Source: Maribacter arenosus
GTDB taxonomy: Bacteria; Bacteroidota; Bacteroidia; Flavobacteriales; Flavobacteriaceae
Assembly: GCF_014610845.1 (NCBI RefSeq)
Contig: NZ_JABTCG010000003.1
Span: 1 to 64,000, forward strand
Reading direction: 5' to 3'
DNA: 64,000 nucleotides
Numbering within the stretch: the stretch's first letter is position 1; each line of letters opens with the position of its first letter. The translations under genes and the position numbers were made by a program. The notes below the pieces were generated by a model. The model had not been told where the DNA came from, ran no database searches, and saw only the letters and a list, made by a program, of their open reading frames with translations. This document shows, piece by piece, positions 8,116 to 17,908 of this stretch.

Positions 8116-10863
8116 ATGAAAAAGAAAATATTGAAAATAGTAGTTGCGGTTTTATTGTTAATCGTAGGAATACTCATTGCCATCCCCTTTATTTTGGAGG
8201 CCAAAATAGGTGATATTCTCAAAAATAATGTAAACAACAACGTTAATGCCACCATGGATTTCTCAGAGGCCAAACTGAGTCTTATCCGAAGTTTCCCTAG
8301 TGCAGAGGTCGAGCTGAGAGGAGTTTCCTTAATTAACAAAACCCCTTTTGAGGGCGATACTCTGTTTGCCTCCAATCTGGTTGCCTTGAAAATGGGTATT
8401 GGGGAACTCTTTAAAAATGCGGGGGAAGCAATTGCAATAAAATCCTTGATCGTAGATGGTGCCCAATTGAATATCAAGTACGATGTTGAAGGCAATGCGT
8501 CTTATGATATTGGGAAGTCAGCCGAAGGGGCTCCATCAAATGCATCTTCATCTGAGGGCTTCACTTTTGATTTACAGTCCTATGAAATCAATGCATCTAG
8601 AATAGTCTATGATGATTTGGAGAGTAACATTAGATTGGTTGTCGATGAAATTGTACATAAGGGCACAGGGGACCTTTCTTTATCCAAATCTGAATTTGAA
8701 ACCACCACGGAAGCCTTGGTTTCTTTATCAATGGATAGTACAAAATACCTGAACAAGAACAAAGTAAAGCTCGATGCCCTGATTGGGGTCGATCTACAAG
8801 AGAATAAATATTCTTTTTTGAAGAATGAGGCTATGGTCAACCAGCTTCCCCTGGTATTTGATGGATATGTGAAGTTGAACGAAAATGACCAGGAAGTCGA
8901 TATCAGCTTTAAGACCCCCTCTTCAGATTTCAAGAATTTCCTAGCGGTTATTCCCGAGGAATATTCGAAGAACATAGAAAACGTAAAAACTTCAGGAAAT
9001 TTTATAGTAGAAGGTAAGTTCCACGGTATTGTAGATGATACCCATATTCCCAAGTTCAATATTAAGATCAATTCCGAGAATGCCTCCTTTAAATATCCTG
9101 ATTTGCCGAAATCGGTCAGTAATGTGTATATGGATGTTGAAATTGAAAACACTACCGGAATTACCGAAGATACGTATGTCGATATCCGTAAAGCATCCTT
9201 TATGATCGATCAGGACAAGTTCAACATGGTGGCCAAGATCACCGAACTTATGGGCAACACCAAGGTCAAAGCCCATTTGGACGGCCGTATGGATTTGGCC
9301 AATATTTCAAAGGCCTATCCTGTGCCAGCGGATTTAAATTTAAAAGGCTTATTGAATGCGGATGTGACCACGGCCTTCGATATGGCATCCATCGAGAAAA
9401 AGCAATACGAAAACACCAATACTTCGGGTAAACTGGATCTAAAGGATTTTGAATACAATTCGAGCGAGATTCCGAATCCGGTAAAAATTTCGACCACCGC
9501 ATTGATGTTCAATCCGAAAACAGTGACCTTGAACAAAATGCAGGGAATAACGGGCAAGACCGATTTTGATGTCACCGGAACCATTGACAACCTTCTAGGG
9601 TTTATGTTCAATAACGAAAATGTAGAAGGGAACTTCAACTTAAAATCCAACACCTTTTCCCTCAATGATTTTATGGTCCAAGAGCCGGTTGGCACAGCGA
9701 ATGATGAAACCAGGTCGACTCCTGCAACTACCACGGAAGAAAAAATAAAGATTCCCTCATTTTTGGATGCCAATATTGAGGCTTCCGCCAATACGGTACT
9801 TTACGATAATCTTGTTTTGAAAGATGTTAAGGGCAATCTGCGGATTAAGGACGAAAAAGCGACCCTGAGCAATATGACCTCTTCATTGTTCAATGGCAAA
9901 GTCGCGTTTGATGGCGAGGTCTCTACCAAGCACGAAACCCCGACCTTTGCTATGAAATTGGGCTTGGACCAACTACAGATCAGCGAGACGTTCAAAAGCC
10001 TGGAACTGTTTCAGGTATTGGCACCAGTAGCCAGTGCTTTGCAGGGAAAATTGAACTCCACCATCTCGATATCCGGTAACCTTACCGACGATTTTACACC
10101 CAATCTGAATACGGTATCCGGGAATGTACTTGCAGAGCTACTGGAAGCCGTAAATATTCCGGATCAGGCCAAAATACTATCGGCCCTGACCACCAAACTC
10201 GACTTCTTAAAACTCGACAAAATAGATCTTAAAGGATTGAAAACAGCGCTTTCCTTCGAGAACGGGGTGGTTAAAGTAAAACCCTTCAGCATCAGATACC
10301 AAGACATGGCCGTAAATATAGCCGGAAGCCACACCTTTGATAAAAAAATGAACTATACCGCAACCCTGGAAGTTCCCTCAAAATATTTGGGTAAGGAAGT
10401 AAATGCCCTAATCGCGAAAATCGACGATAAGACTTTGGAAAATCTCACCATTCCCGTCACGGCGAGTATCGGGGGCATGTATGATAGCCCGACCGTGACC
10501 ACCGATTTCACGTCGGGGGTTAAAAGCCTGACCACCAAATTAATAGAGATAGAAAAACAAAAACTCATAAACAAGGGAACCGATAAGGCGAAGGATTTAA
10601 TAGGAGGCATTCTTAGCGGAAATACGAGTCAAAAAGATTCCACTAAAAAAGCGGACCCTGTAAAGGATGGGGCCAAAGAAATTTTGGGCGGAATATTGGG
10701 AGGTACTAAAAAGCCCAAGGATTCCGTAGCGCAAAAAAATGATACGTCGGTTACCGCAACAAAAGACCCGGTTAAGGAAGCGACCAAAAATATTCTTGGT
10801 GGATTGTTAGGTGGGAAAAAGAAAAAGGATACCGCTAAAACTAAAAACGATTCTATCAATTAA
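8116..10863 (+). CDS. AsmA-like envelope protein with repeated C-terminal tail
   Basis: This 915-residue protein begins with a basic end and one membrane segment (about residues 4-26). A long beta-rich, low-cysteine body follows, typical of AsmA-type proteins of the inner-membrane/periplasm face (the repeating-groove lipid-transport superfamily). AsmA-like sequence is clearest near residues 600-800 (KIDLKGLKTALSFENGVVKV, DMAVNIAGSHTFDKKMNY). The tail from about 820 repeats a lysine-rich unit containing ILGG[IL]LGG three times, separated by KDS-rich linkers. Phospholipid transport is suggested for the superfamily, not shown here. It overlaps the convergent DUF2797 gene by eight bases. Confidence 0.85.
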   Translation: MKKKILKIVVAVLLLIVGILIAIPFILEAKIGDILKNNVNNNVNATMDFSEAKLSLIRSFPSAEVELRGVSLINKTPFEGDTLFASNLVALKMGIGELFKNAGEAIAIKSLIVDGAQLNIKYDVEGNASYDIGKSAEGAPSNASSSEGFTFDLQSYEINASRIVYDDLESNIRLVVDEIVHKGTGDLSLSKSEFETTTEALVSLSMDSTKYLNKNKVKLDALIGVDLQENKYSFLKNEAMVNQLPLVFDGYVKLNENDQEVDISFKTPSSDFKNFLAVIPEEYSKNIENVKTSGNFIVEGKFHGIVDDTHIPKFNIKINSENASFKYPDLPKSVSNVYMDVEIENTTGITEDTYVDIRKASFMIDQDKFNMVAKITELMGNTKVKAHLDGRMDLANISKAYPVPADLNLKGLLNADVTTAFDMASIEKKQYENTNTSGKLDLKDFEYNSSEIPNPVKISTTALMFNPKTVTLNKMQGITGKTDFDVTGTIDNLLGFMFNNENVEGNFNLKSNTFSLNDFMVQEPVGTANDETRSTPATTTEEKIKIPSFLDANIEASANTVLYDNLVLKDVKGNLRIKDEKATLSNMTSSLFNGKVAFDGEVSTKHETPTFAMKLGLDQLQISETFKSLELFQVLAPVASALQGKLNSTISISGNLTDDFTPNLNTVSGNVLAELLEAVNIPDQAKILSALTTKLDFLKLDKIDLKGLKTALSFENGVVKVKPFSIRYQDMAVNIAGSHTFDKKMNYTATLEVPSKYLGKEVNALIAKIDDKTLENLTIPVTASIGGMYDSPTVTTDFTSGVKSLTTKLIEIEKQKLINKGTDKAKDLIGGILSGNTSQKDSTKKADPVKDGAKEILGGILGGTKKPKDSVAQKNDTSVTATKDPVKEATKNILGGLLGGKKKKDTAKTKNDSIN

Positions 10864-11650
10864 TTCCTAAGGAAACATAATAGCCTTCGCTGCCTCGTAC
10901 GTTGAATACCGTATTGTCTTGAAACATCAGGTATTGCCCCTTTATACCCATTAAAACGCCTTTGTAATTAGGGGTTTTGGTCAAATTTAAACTTTTGACT
11001 TTTTTCGGATATTCGAGTACGGGAAACTCCAAGTGGGTTTCTTGGTTATGCTCAATAAAATATTCGTTCGCCTCTGCAGGAATATAGGCTTTCAACTTAT
11101 TGCGCCAAGAAACTAGATCCTCGTCATCAACATCATTGGTGAGCATTTTACGCCAGTTGGTTTTATCGCCAATATGATCTTTTAAGGCAACTTCGGTTAT
11201 TCCGGCTAAATACCTGTTGGGAACTTCAACAATTTCAATAGCTTCATGGGCGCCTTGATCTATCCATCTTGTTGGCACCTGTGACTTACGGGTAACCCCA
11301 ACCTTAATGTTGCTCGAATTGGCCAAGTACACGATATGGGGCTGCAATTGTACCTTTTTTTCATAGTCCAGATCACGGTCTTCTTTTCCTAGATGCGCAG
11401 TACTCAATTCGGGGCGCATAATCCAATCCCCAGCCGATGGGGTCTCAAAAAAGCATGATTTGCAAAATCCTTGCCTGAATATCGGGAGGTCTTTACCACA
11501 ATTTAGGCATTGGAATTTTATAAAATTTAATGTGATTTCCTTGTTTAGGACTTGGTTTACATTTAAGTAATTGTCTTCAAAAAGCATATAATATTGAATG
11601 GGGCGTCCCAATTCCGTTTGCATTTTTCGTAATACTCCCTTGTAGTGCAT
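10856..11650 (-). CDS. DUF2797 protein with a zinc ribbon
   Basis: This 264-residue protein is conserved in Bacteroidota and Actinobacteria as DUF2797. Two CxxC pairs form a zinc ribbon near residues 48-70 (CLNCG ... CKSC). The central part, HIVYLANSSNIKVGVTRKSQVPTRWIDQGA at about 107-136, resembles a GIY-YIG-like start, with positions suggestive of a nuclease fold but no proven activity. No function is established. It converges on the AsmA-like gene and shares eight bases with it. A minus-strand TATCTTTG box at 11715-11722 probably drives it, sharing the intergenic region with the GH3 gene. Confidence 0.85.
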   Translation of the reverse strand: MHYKGVLRKMQTELGRPIQYYMLFEDNYLNVNQVLNKEITLNFIKFQCLNCGKDLPIFRQGFCKSCFFETPSAGDWIMRPELSTAHLGKEDRDLDYEKKVQLQPHIVYLANSSNIKVGVTRKSQVPTRWIDQGAHEAIEIVEVPNRYLAGITEVALKDHIGDKTNWRKMLTNDVDDEDLVSWRNKLKAYIPAEANEYFIEHNQETHLEFPVLEYPKKVKSLNLTKTPNYKGVLMGIKGQYLMFQDNTVFNVRGSEGYYVSLGIN

Positions 11651-11714
11651 ATTAGAAATTCTTATTCGGTAATCTATTTGAAAATGATAACTATAAAAGC
11701 TATTTTTAGCTAGT

Positions 11715-11722
11715 CAAAGATA
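11715..11722 (-). promoter_or_regulatory. Bacteroidota -7 box for the DUF2797 gene
   Basis: On the minus strand this reads TATCTTTG, a full TAnnTTTG match, 65 bases upstream of the DUF2797 start. It nearly abuts the divergent GH3 start at 11729, so transcription of one gene may interfere with the other. Confidence 0.5.
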
Positions 11723-11728
11723 CCTAAA

Positions 11729-13243
11729 ATGCCCATACCTTTATTTAATTCAATCGCAAGCTGGTTGCTTAAAAAACGCTATCATCAGATAGAACTTTTT
11801 CTGAAGTACCCAGAAGAAGTGCAGGAAGAGGTATTGCATCAACTGTTGGAAATTGCAGAGGATACCGAAATTGGCAAAAAATATGATTTTGAGTCAATTG
11901 CCAACTATGAAACCTTTAGGGAACGCGTACCTATTGTATCTTATGAGGAGATCGAACCTATGATAGAACGTACCCGCAAGGGGGAGCAGAATGTGTTTTG
12001 GCCTACAACGATCAAATGGTTTGCAAAAAGTAGCGGAACCACGAATGCTAAAAGTAAGTTCATTCCTGTAAGTGCCGAGGCTTTGGAAGATTGCCATTAT
12101 AAATCGGGCAAGGACCTTCTGTGCCTGTATTTGAACAATAATGAGAACTCACAACTCTTCACAGGAAAAAGTCTGCGATTGGGAGGTAGTAAGGAACTTT
12201 ACAAGGATAATGATTCTTTTTTTGGTGATCTTTCGGCCATTCTAATCGATAATATGCCACTATGGGCAGAATTCAGTAGCACGCCAAGCAACAAGGTGTC
12301 GCTTATGAGCGAATGGGAAAGCAAACTAAAGGCTATTATTCATGAAAGTACCCAAGAGAATGTGACGAGTTTGGCCGGTGTACCCTCTTGGATGCTCGTA
12401 CTTTTGAACAATGTGCTCCAAGAAACGGGAAAGGATCATTTGTTCCAGATTTGGGAAAACCTAGAGGTGTATTTTCACGGGGGGGTCAGTTTTGTACCCT
12501 ATAAAGAACAGTACCAAAATTTACTTCCTCGAAAGAGTTTTAAATATTATGAGATTTACAATGCCTCTGAAGGCTTTTTTGCCATTCAGGATAGAAATAA
12601 TGCCGACGATCTTTTATTAATGCTCGACTATGGTATTTTCTATGAATTCATTCCTATGGATACCTATAATACGCCAGGGCAAATTGCTATTCCCCTTTGG
12701 AATGTGGAGGTGGGCATAAATTATGCCATTATAATAACTACCAATTCAGGCTTATGGCGCTATAAAATAGGGGATACTGTCAGATTTACCTCTACAAATC
12801 CATATCGTGTGCGGGTAACAGGCAGGACCAAACATCATATCAATGTTTTTGGTGAGGAATTGATCATTGAAAACGCCGAGGAGGCCCTAAGGCGTATATG
12901 TATAAAAACCGGGGCTGAGATAAAGGATTATACCGTTGCACCGATTTTTATGTCAGGTAGGGAAAAAGGGGCGCATGAATGGATCATCGAATTCAGAAAA
13001 TCGCCACAAGATTTAAATTATTTTACCGAGGTATTGGACAATGCCTTAAAATCGCTCAATTCGGATTATGAGGCAAAACGGTATAATAATATAACATTGA
13101 AGATGCCCAAAGTTCATGCGGCTAGGGAGAATTTGTTCTACGATTGGTTGAAATCCAAAGATAAATTGGGGGGGCAGCATAAAATACCCAGATTGTCCAA
13201 CAAGAGGGACTATATCGAAGAATTACTTCAGATAAACAAATAA
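11729..13243 (+). CDS. GH3-family (acyl-adenylating) protein
   Basis: This 504-residue protein belongs to the GH3 family, known in plants for adenylating acyl acids such as auxin or jasmonate and joining them to amino acids. The AMP-forming motifs are visible: the nucleotide-binding FAKSSGTTNAKSKFIPVS near residues 95-112, YNASEGFFAIQD near 278-289, and the hinge with VTGRTKHHINVFGEEL near 365-380. Bacterial GH3 substrates are mostly unknown; fatty or aromatic acids are possible. It stands alone between the divergent DUF2797 gene and the hydrolase-fold gene at 13314. Length is normal and no key motif is missing. Confidence 0.9.
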   Translation: MPIPLFNSIASWLLKKRYHQIELFLKYPEEVQEEVLHQLLEIAEDTEIGKKYDFESIANYETFRERVPIVSYEEIEPMIERTRKGEQNVFWPTTIKWFAKSSGTTNAKSKFIPVSAEALEDCHYKSGKDLLCLYLNNNENSQLFTGKSLRLGGSKELYKDNDSFFGDLSAILIDNMPLWAEFSSTPSNKVSLMSEWESKLKAIIHESTQENVTSLAGVPSWMLVLLNNVLQETGKDHLFQIWENLEVYFHGGVSFVPYKEQYQNLLPRKSFKYYEIYNASEGFFAIQDRNNADDLLLMLDYGIFYEFIPMDTYNTPGQIAIPLWNVEVGINYAIIITTNSGLWRYKIGDTVRFTSTNPYRVRVTGRTKHHINVFGEELIIENAEEALRRICIKTGAEIKDYTVAPIFMSGREKGAHEWIIEFRKSPQDLNYFTEVLDNALKSLNSDYEAKRYNNITLKMPKVHAARENLFYDWLKSKDKLGGQHKIPRLSNKRDYIEELLQINK

Positions 13244-13313
13244 ATGATGGTTATTGGGATTAAAGGTTGAATTTGGTATTTCAAACTAAATTTTAACGAA
13301 TATTTCGACTATC

Positions 13314-13898
13314 ATGGCGGAAAGACTTATTGTAATATCCGATATGTGGGGGGCGAAGAAAGGTATTTGGGCGACCTCATACTTGGTGTATCTTCAGCAG
13401 TATTTTGATGTAACCTATTACGACAGCCAGCAATTGGCAAATATTGACCTTGTGGATAATTCCGGGGAGCGGTTAAAGGATGCATTTTTAAATGGTGGTG
13501 TGGATAAGGCGATAGCGCAATTGATGCTAAATGAAAAAGAACCATGTCACTACGTTGGGTTTGGTATTGGAGGAACGATTGCATGGCAAGCCAACTTGCA
13601 AGGGCTTCCGATGAAATCGCTATATATGGTCTCTACCACTCCTGTTGGCTATGAAAATAATAAATTGGGTATCCCAACCAAAATGGTATATGGAGAGTTG
13701 GATGCCAATTTACCACCAAAGAAATGGTTTGATCAAATCGAAGAAGAGCATGAAATAATTAAAGGGTTTGGGCATGATCTTTATACGTACGATACAAACA
13801 TCAAAAAAATAGCCCAAGACCTTTTATCCTTGGTAACCAACAAAATCAAAACGAAAGCTAAGGTGATCCCTATTAGGAAACCGCTTTTAGTTTCTTAA
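13314..13898 (+). CDS. Small alpha/beta-hydrolase-fold protein lacking the Ser nucleophile
   Basis: This 194-residue protein has the order of a compact alpha/beta hydrolase: strand LIVISDMW, nucleophile elbow YVGFGIGG at 80-87, strand LYMVSTT, then the Asp region [12 protein letters not shown] and a C-terminal histidine in GFGHDLY. The elbow should read G-x-Ser-x-G but has Gly84 at the nucleophile position, so classical Ser hydrolysis is unlikely. It may be a non-catalytic relative or use other chemistry. The first ATG is at 13314. Its last 26 bases overlap the convergent clpX gene. No neighbour suggests a substrate. Confidence 0.75.
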   Translation: MAERLIVISDMWGAKKGIWATSYLVYLQQYFDVTYYDSQQLANIDLVDNSGERLKDAFLNGGVDKAIAQLMLNEKEPCHYVGFGIGGTIAWQANLQGLPMKSLYMVSTTPVGYENNKLGIPTKMVYGELDANLPPKKWFDQIEEEHEIIKGFGHDLYTYDTNIKKIAQDLLSLVTNKIKTKAKVIPIRKPLLVS

Positions 13899-15108
13899 TG
13901 GTCTCGTAAGATAATTTATTCTCAGCATAGGGTTTAGACACCTTGAATTCGGTCTCATCCGTACTGGGCATTTCGAACATGGCATCGGTGAATATAGCCT
14001 CGCACAAAGAACGGAGCCCTCTTGCCCCAAGTTTATATTCAATCGCTTTCTTTACAATATAATCCAAGGCCTGTTCGGTTATCGTAAACGTAATACCATC
14101 CATAGCAAATAACTTTTCATATTGCTTTATGATCGCGTTTTTAGGCTCTGTTAGAATGGCTCTCAGCGTTTCCTCATCTAAGGGATTCATGTGCGTCAAT
14201 ACCGGCAATCTTCCTATTATTTCAGGAATAAGTCCAAATTCCTTTAAATCCCTAGGTATTATGTATTGCAGAATATTATCTTCATCAACGTGGTCGTCGG
14301 CCTTTGAGGCGCTATAACCCACGGCCTGCATGTTCAATCGTTTTGTTATGATACGTTCAATACCATCGAAGGCACCTCCAGCGATAAAAAGAATATTCTC
14401 TGTATTTACCTCGATGAATTTTTGATCGGGATGTTTACGACCTCCTTTAGGGGGTACATTCACCATAGTGCCTTCCAACAATTTTAGTAAGCCTTGTTGT
14501 ACGCCTTCACCGGAAACATCCCTAGTGATGGAAGGATTATCGCTCTTTCGTGCAATTTTATCTATTTCATCAATAAAAACAATACCTCGCTCCGCTTTTT
14601 CAAGATTATAGTCAGCAGCCTGCAACAAACGGGTTAGGATACTTTCAACATCCTCACCAACATATCCTGCCTCGGTAAGAACAGTGGCATCAACTATGGC
14701 TAAAGGCACATTGAGCATTTTGGCAATGGTTTTGGCCATCAAGGTCTTACCCGTACCGGTTTGGCCGACCATGATAATATTGCTCTTCTGAATTTCAATG
14801 TCATCTTCCTTACTATGGGGTTGTAACAATCTTTTATAGTGATTGTACACTGCCACCGACATTACTTTTTTTGTACGTTCTTGACCTATAATGAATGTGT
14901 CGAGGAATTCTTTGATATCCAAAGGTTTTTTTAAGATCAATTCCGAGGACAAATCATTGTTCTTTGATTGATTTGATTCCTCAGCGACTATACCATAGGC
15001 CTGTTCTATACATCGGTCACATATATGTGCGTCTAACCCTGCAATCAAAAGATTGGTCTCTGGCTTTTTCCTTCCACAAAAAGAACATTCTAAATTTTCC
15101 TTTGCCAT
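13873..15108 (-). CDS. clpX: ClpX, ATPase subunit of the ClpXP protease
   Basis: This 411-residue AAA+ unfoldase selects tagged proteins, unfolds them and feeds them to ClpP. The N-terminal C4 zinc-binding domain has CSFC ... CDRC within residues 8-35. Walker A GQTGTGKT lies near 114-121, Walker B VFIDEID near 176-182, and the [10 protein letters not shown] pore-loop region between them. The C-terminal small domain ends with [18 protein letters not shown]. Length is standard. It lies 94 bases downstream of clpP on the same strand, the usual order, and overlaps the convergent gene at 13314 by 26 bases. Confidence 0.98.
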   Translation of the reverse strand: MAKENLECSFCGRKKPETNLLIAGLDAHICDRCIEQAYGIVAEESNQSKNNDLSSELILKKPLDIKEFLDTFIIGQERTKKVMSVAVYNHYKRLLQPHSKEDDIEIQKSNIIMVGQTGTGKTLMAKTIAKMLNVPLAIVDATVLTEAGYVGEDVESILTRLLQAADYNLEKAERGIVFIDEIDKIARKSDNPSITRDVSGEGVQQGLLKLLEGTMVNVPPKGGRKHPDQKFIEVNTENILFIAGGAFDGIERIITKRLNMQAVGYSASKADDHVDEDNILQYIIPRDLKEFGLIPEIIGRLPVLTHMNPLDEETLRAILTEPKNAIIKQYEKLFAMDGITFTITEQALDYIVKKAIEYKLGARGLRSLCEAIFTDAMFEMPSTDETEFKVSKPYAENKLSYETIKKLKAVS

Positions 15109-15202
15109 ATCATTTAATATCTATCTAGGATAACGAAAAAATTGGGATTTTGGTTTATCACCATTGGTATCAATGGCAATAAGTATTGTAAATTCGTCGA
15201 TT

Positions 15203-15898
15203 TTAGTCCTTATCCCTTACAAGAATTTCATCGATCATACCATATTTCATGGCTTCTTCGGCTTTCATCCAATAATCCCTATCGCTATCTTCCATTACTT
15301 TATCCACAGGCTGACCCGAATGCTTCGAGATGATTTCATAGAGTTCATCTTTGAGCTTAAGGATTTCCCTTGCCGTAATTTCAATATCACTTGCCTGTCC
15401 CTGTGCTCCGCCCATAGGCTGGTGGATCATCACTCGGGAATGGGTTAAGCCACTGCGCTTTCCTTTTTCCCCTGCGCATAACAAAACAGCACCCATCGAA
15501 GCCGCCATGCCTGTACAGATGGTGGCAACATCGGGTTTTATGAATTGCATCGTGTCATAAATACCCAATCCGGCATATACACTGCCGCCCGGGGAATTAA
15601 TATATATTTGGATATCCTTGGAAGCATCCGCACTCTCCAGGAACAACAATTGCGCCTGTACAATATTGGCTACTTGGTCATTGATCCCGGTTCCGAGGAA
15701 AATTATCCTGTCCATCATTAAACGGGAGAACACATCCATGGCTATGGCATTCAATTGCCTTTCCTCAATAATATTGGGGGTCATGTTCATGGGATACATA
15801 CTGCTCATGATCTTATCATAATACATGCTGCTTATCCCCTGATGGTTTATTGCGTAATTCTTGAATTCTTTTCCGTAATCCATGTAGTTTGTATTCAA
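15203..15898 (-). CDS. clpP: ClpP, proteolytic subunit of the Clp protease
   Basis: This 231-residue serine peptidase forms the tetradecameric proteolytic chamber. The catalytic triad motifs are present: Ser in GMAASMGAVLLCAGEKGKR, His in MIHQPMGG and Asp in the DSDRDYWM region. The N-terminus is about 20 residues longer than mature E. coli ClpP and may be processed. It lies between tig and clpX, an arrangement conserved across bacteria. A strong hairpin at 15911-15941 separates it from tig, so clpP probably has its own promoter and shares a transcript with clpX. Confidence 0.98.
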   Translation of the reverse strand: MNTNYMDYGKEFKNYAINHQGISSMYYDKIMSSMYPMNMTPNIIEERQLNAIAMDVFSRLMMDRIIFLGTGINDQVANIVQAQLLFLESADASKDIQIYINSPGGSVYAGLGIYDTMQFIKPDVATICTGMAASMGAVLLCAGEKGKRSGLTHSRVMIHQPMGGAQGQASDIEITAREILKLKDELYEIISKHSGQPVDKVMEDSDRDYWMKAEEAMKYGMIDEILVRDKD

Positions 15899-15910
15899 TA
15901 TTTTAGATAA

Positions 15911-15941
15911 AAAAGGTGCCGAAAATCAACGCTTCGGCACC
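15911..15941 (-). terminator. Terminator between tig and clpP
   Basis: Perfect nine-base arms ggtgccgaa (15915-15923) and ttcggcacc (15933-15941) are followed, on the minus strand, by a run of T. It ends tig transcription before clpP. Confidence 0.85.
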
Positions 15942-16003
15942 GTAAATATACTTATTTTTAATGAGACATTTTTAGCAAAGGAAGTTGCTTTTATGCCCAA
16001 ATT

Positions 16004-17326
16004 TTATCCGTAAACTTCTTTAACAAAGTTTTCGTAAGTAACTTCCTTGGTTTTTAAATTTACCTTTTCCTTATATAGGGTAAGCAATTTTTGGCTCATC
16101 AATTGTTCCGAAAGTCTTTTGACCTCATCTTGGTTGCCCAATACGCGGGCTGCAATATTATCCAATTCCTCCTCCTGTGGATTTAATTGCCCGAACTGCG
16201 CCATTTGTGATTTGATGAATCCTTTGGCAAATTCCTTAAGCTCTTCAAATTGTATTTGAATATTATGGTCTTTTATGATTTTACCTTCAATCAATTGGTA
16301 CCGTAGTCCTTTTTCGGATTTCTCAAACTCCTTATTCGCCTGTTCTTCGGAAAGTGGCTTCTCACCGGTCATTTGGATCCATTTCGTCAAGAATTCGGCA
16401 GGCAACTCAAATTTTGTATTCTCAATAAAATATTCTGTTATGTCATTCAATAATTTTTGATCGGATTGCTGTTCAAATTGCTTTTCTGAATCTTCCTTTA
16501 TCCTATCTTTCAATTCCTGGGCAGATTTAATAGCATCTTTGCCGAACAGTTTGTCGAACAATTCCTGGTCCAATTTTGCAGGTTCCCTTTCATTGATTTC
16601 TTCTATGGTGAACGATACCTCAATATTCAAGTCTGTTGCTTTTTCCTGGGAAATACCTAAAACACTCGACAGCAGGTAATCTTCCTTAAAAAGTCCCTTT
16701 GTACTAAAGGTAACGACATCACCCACTTTTTTGCCCAATAGGGCATTCAGGGCCTTTTTACTTTTTATCCGGTCAAGTTCCAAGGTGGTTTTGTTTTCGA
16801 TTTCCTCAGCTTCGTTCTTACAGGTACCGAGAACCTCAAAACCTTTCCCGATTTCTTTTTTACTTACCAACTTGCCATATTGCTTTTGAATACGCAAGAC
16901 TTGTTCGTCGACCATTTTTTTGTCCGCAACGATTTTATAATGGGTCAATGCTTTTTTGGTCTTCAGGGGTACTTCGAATGTGGGAGCAAGGCCAAGTTCA
17001 AATTCAAAATCCAATTGCTCGTTTTCCCAGTCAAAATTGTCCTGTTGTTTAGGTAATGGATTTCCTAGGACATCCAATTTTTCCTCGGTAAGATATTTGT
17101 TCAGGTTGTCTTGAAGTAATTTGTTGACCTCATCGACCAATACGGCTTTGCCATATTGTTTTTTGATAAGACCCATGGGTACATGGCCTTTTCTGAAACC
17201 AGGGATATTTGCCTGTTTTCTATAGTCATTTAAAATACTATTAACCTTGTCCTGATAGTCTTCCTTGGTAATGGCAACCTTTACAACGGCATTTAAATCG
17301 TCAATCTGCTCTTTTGTGATATTCAT
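16004..17326 (-). CDS. tig: Trigger factor, ribosome-bound chaperone
   Basis: This 440-residue protein matches trigger factor. The N-terminal ribosome-binding domain carries the signature PGFRKG at residues 42-47 (GFRKGHVPMGLIKKQYG). The middle PPIase-like domain (about 150-235) is poorly conserved, as is common in Bacteroidota, and the C-terminal arms follow (about 250-430). It protects nascent chains at the ribosome exit tunnel. I choose the ATG at 17326 (MNITKEQ) because the upstream alternative at 17392 would add residues without conservation and run across the promoter box at 17362-17369. Neighbours clpP and clpX complete a protein quality-control block. Confidence 0.95.
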   Translation of the reverse strand: MNITKEQIDDLNAVVKVAITKEDYQDKVNSILNDYRKQANIPGFRKGHVPMGLIKKQYGKAVLVDEVNKLLQDNLNKYLTEEKLDVLGNPLPKQQDNFDWENEQLDFEFELGLAPTFEVPLKTKKALTHYKIVADKKMVDEQVLRIQKQYGKLVSKKEIGKGFEVLGTCKNEAEEIENKTTLELDRIKSKKALNALLGKKVGDVVTFSTKGLFKEDYLLSSVLGISQEKATDLNIEVSFTIEEINEREPAKLDQELFDKLFGKDAIKSAQELKDRIKEDSEKQFEQQSDQKLLNDITEYFIENTKFELPAEFLTKWIQMTGEKPLSEEQANKEFEKSEKGLRYQLIEGKIIKDHNIQIQFEELKEFAKGFIKSQMAQFGQLNPQEEELDNIAARVLGNQDEVKRLSEQLMSQKLLTLYKEKVNLKTKEVTYENFVKEVYG

Positions 17327-17361
17327 TTGCGTATCTAATTTTGCATAAATAAATTGGGATG

Positions 17362-17392
17362 CAAAAGTAGTACAATTTAAATATCCTAGCAA
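17362..17392 (-). promoter_or_regulatory. Promoter of tig (TTG-N20-TACTTTTG)
   Basis: On the minus strand a -33-like TTG (17390-17392) is followed after 20 bases by TACTTTTG (17362-17369), which matches the TAnnTTTG -7 consensus. The tig ATG begins 35 bases further downstream. Confidence 0.6.
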
Positions 17393-17432
17393 GTTTTTAA
17401 GTCACTGGATTTCAAACCATAAAAAGGCCGAA

Positions 17433-17774
17433 TTAGTCTTCTTTCAATATGGAAAAAAGTATGGATTGCAAAAAGGAAAGCAGAAGGCTGAATAAGAGCG
17501 CCCACCAAATGTTTTCAACCGAAAATCCTGTAATAAGACTATCGGCCAATAAAATGATGATGGCATTGATGATCAAAAGAAAAAGTCCCAAGGTCAAAAT
17601 GGTTACTGGCAAGGTCAATATGACGAGGATTGGTTTTACGATAAAATTCAATAAACTCAGTACGATCGCCACTATAATGGCCGTCATGTACGTATCTACA
17701 CCAACGCCTGGTAATATTTTTGAGAGTATGACCACGGCAATGGCACTTAAGAGAATTCGTAATATAAGTTTCAT
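17433..17774 (-). CDS. Small membrane protein of the PF04020 'holin superfamily IV' type
   Basis: This 113-residue protein has four hydrophobic stretches (about 4-22, 30-48, 55-78 and 85-108) and the family features LSLLNFIVKPILVILTLPVTILTLGLF. Databases often name such proteins phage holins, but they occur widely on bacterial chromosomes and no phage gene lies nearby, so a holin role is not supported. It may modulate the envelope. The starting ATG is at 17774. It lies 40 bases upstream of the longest tig frame on the same strand. Confidence 0.85.
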   Translation of the reverse strand: MKLILRILLSAIAVVILSKILPGVGVDTYMTAIIVAIVLSLLNFIVKPILVILTLPVTILTLGLFLLIINAIIILLADSLITGFSVENIWWALLFSLLLSFLQSILFSILKED

Positions 17775-17799
17775 ATAAGAATGTTTATAAATTTACAAA

Positions 17800-17821
17800 G
17801 GTGTCAGGACATCCTGACACC
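17800..17821 (-). terminator. Perfect hairpin upstream of the small membrane protein
   Basis: Arms ggtgtcagg and cctgacacc with an acat loop form a perfect hairpin; T follows on the minus strand. It lies downstream of the hydrolase pseudogene and probably was its terminator. Confidence 0.7.
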
Positions 17822-17908
17822 TTTAAAAGTATAAAATATTTTCTATTAATTGATATAAAGGCCCGTATAATCCATAGGACGTACACCGGGTAAATTTGAA
17901 CCGTATTT

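Noticed and set aside
8607-9152. Minus-strand frame of 181 codons inside the AsmA-like gene
   Set aside because: It is a shadow frame with a Ser/Phe/Leu-rich composition typical of antisense reading.
17433-17774. Phage holin suggesting a prophage
   Set aside because: The PF04020 family is widespread on chromosomes, and there is no capsid, tail, terminase, lysin or integrase gene nearby.
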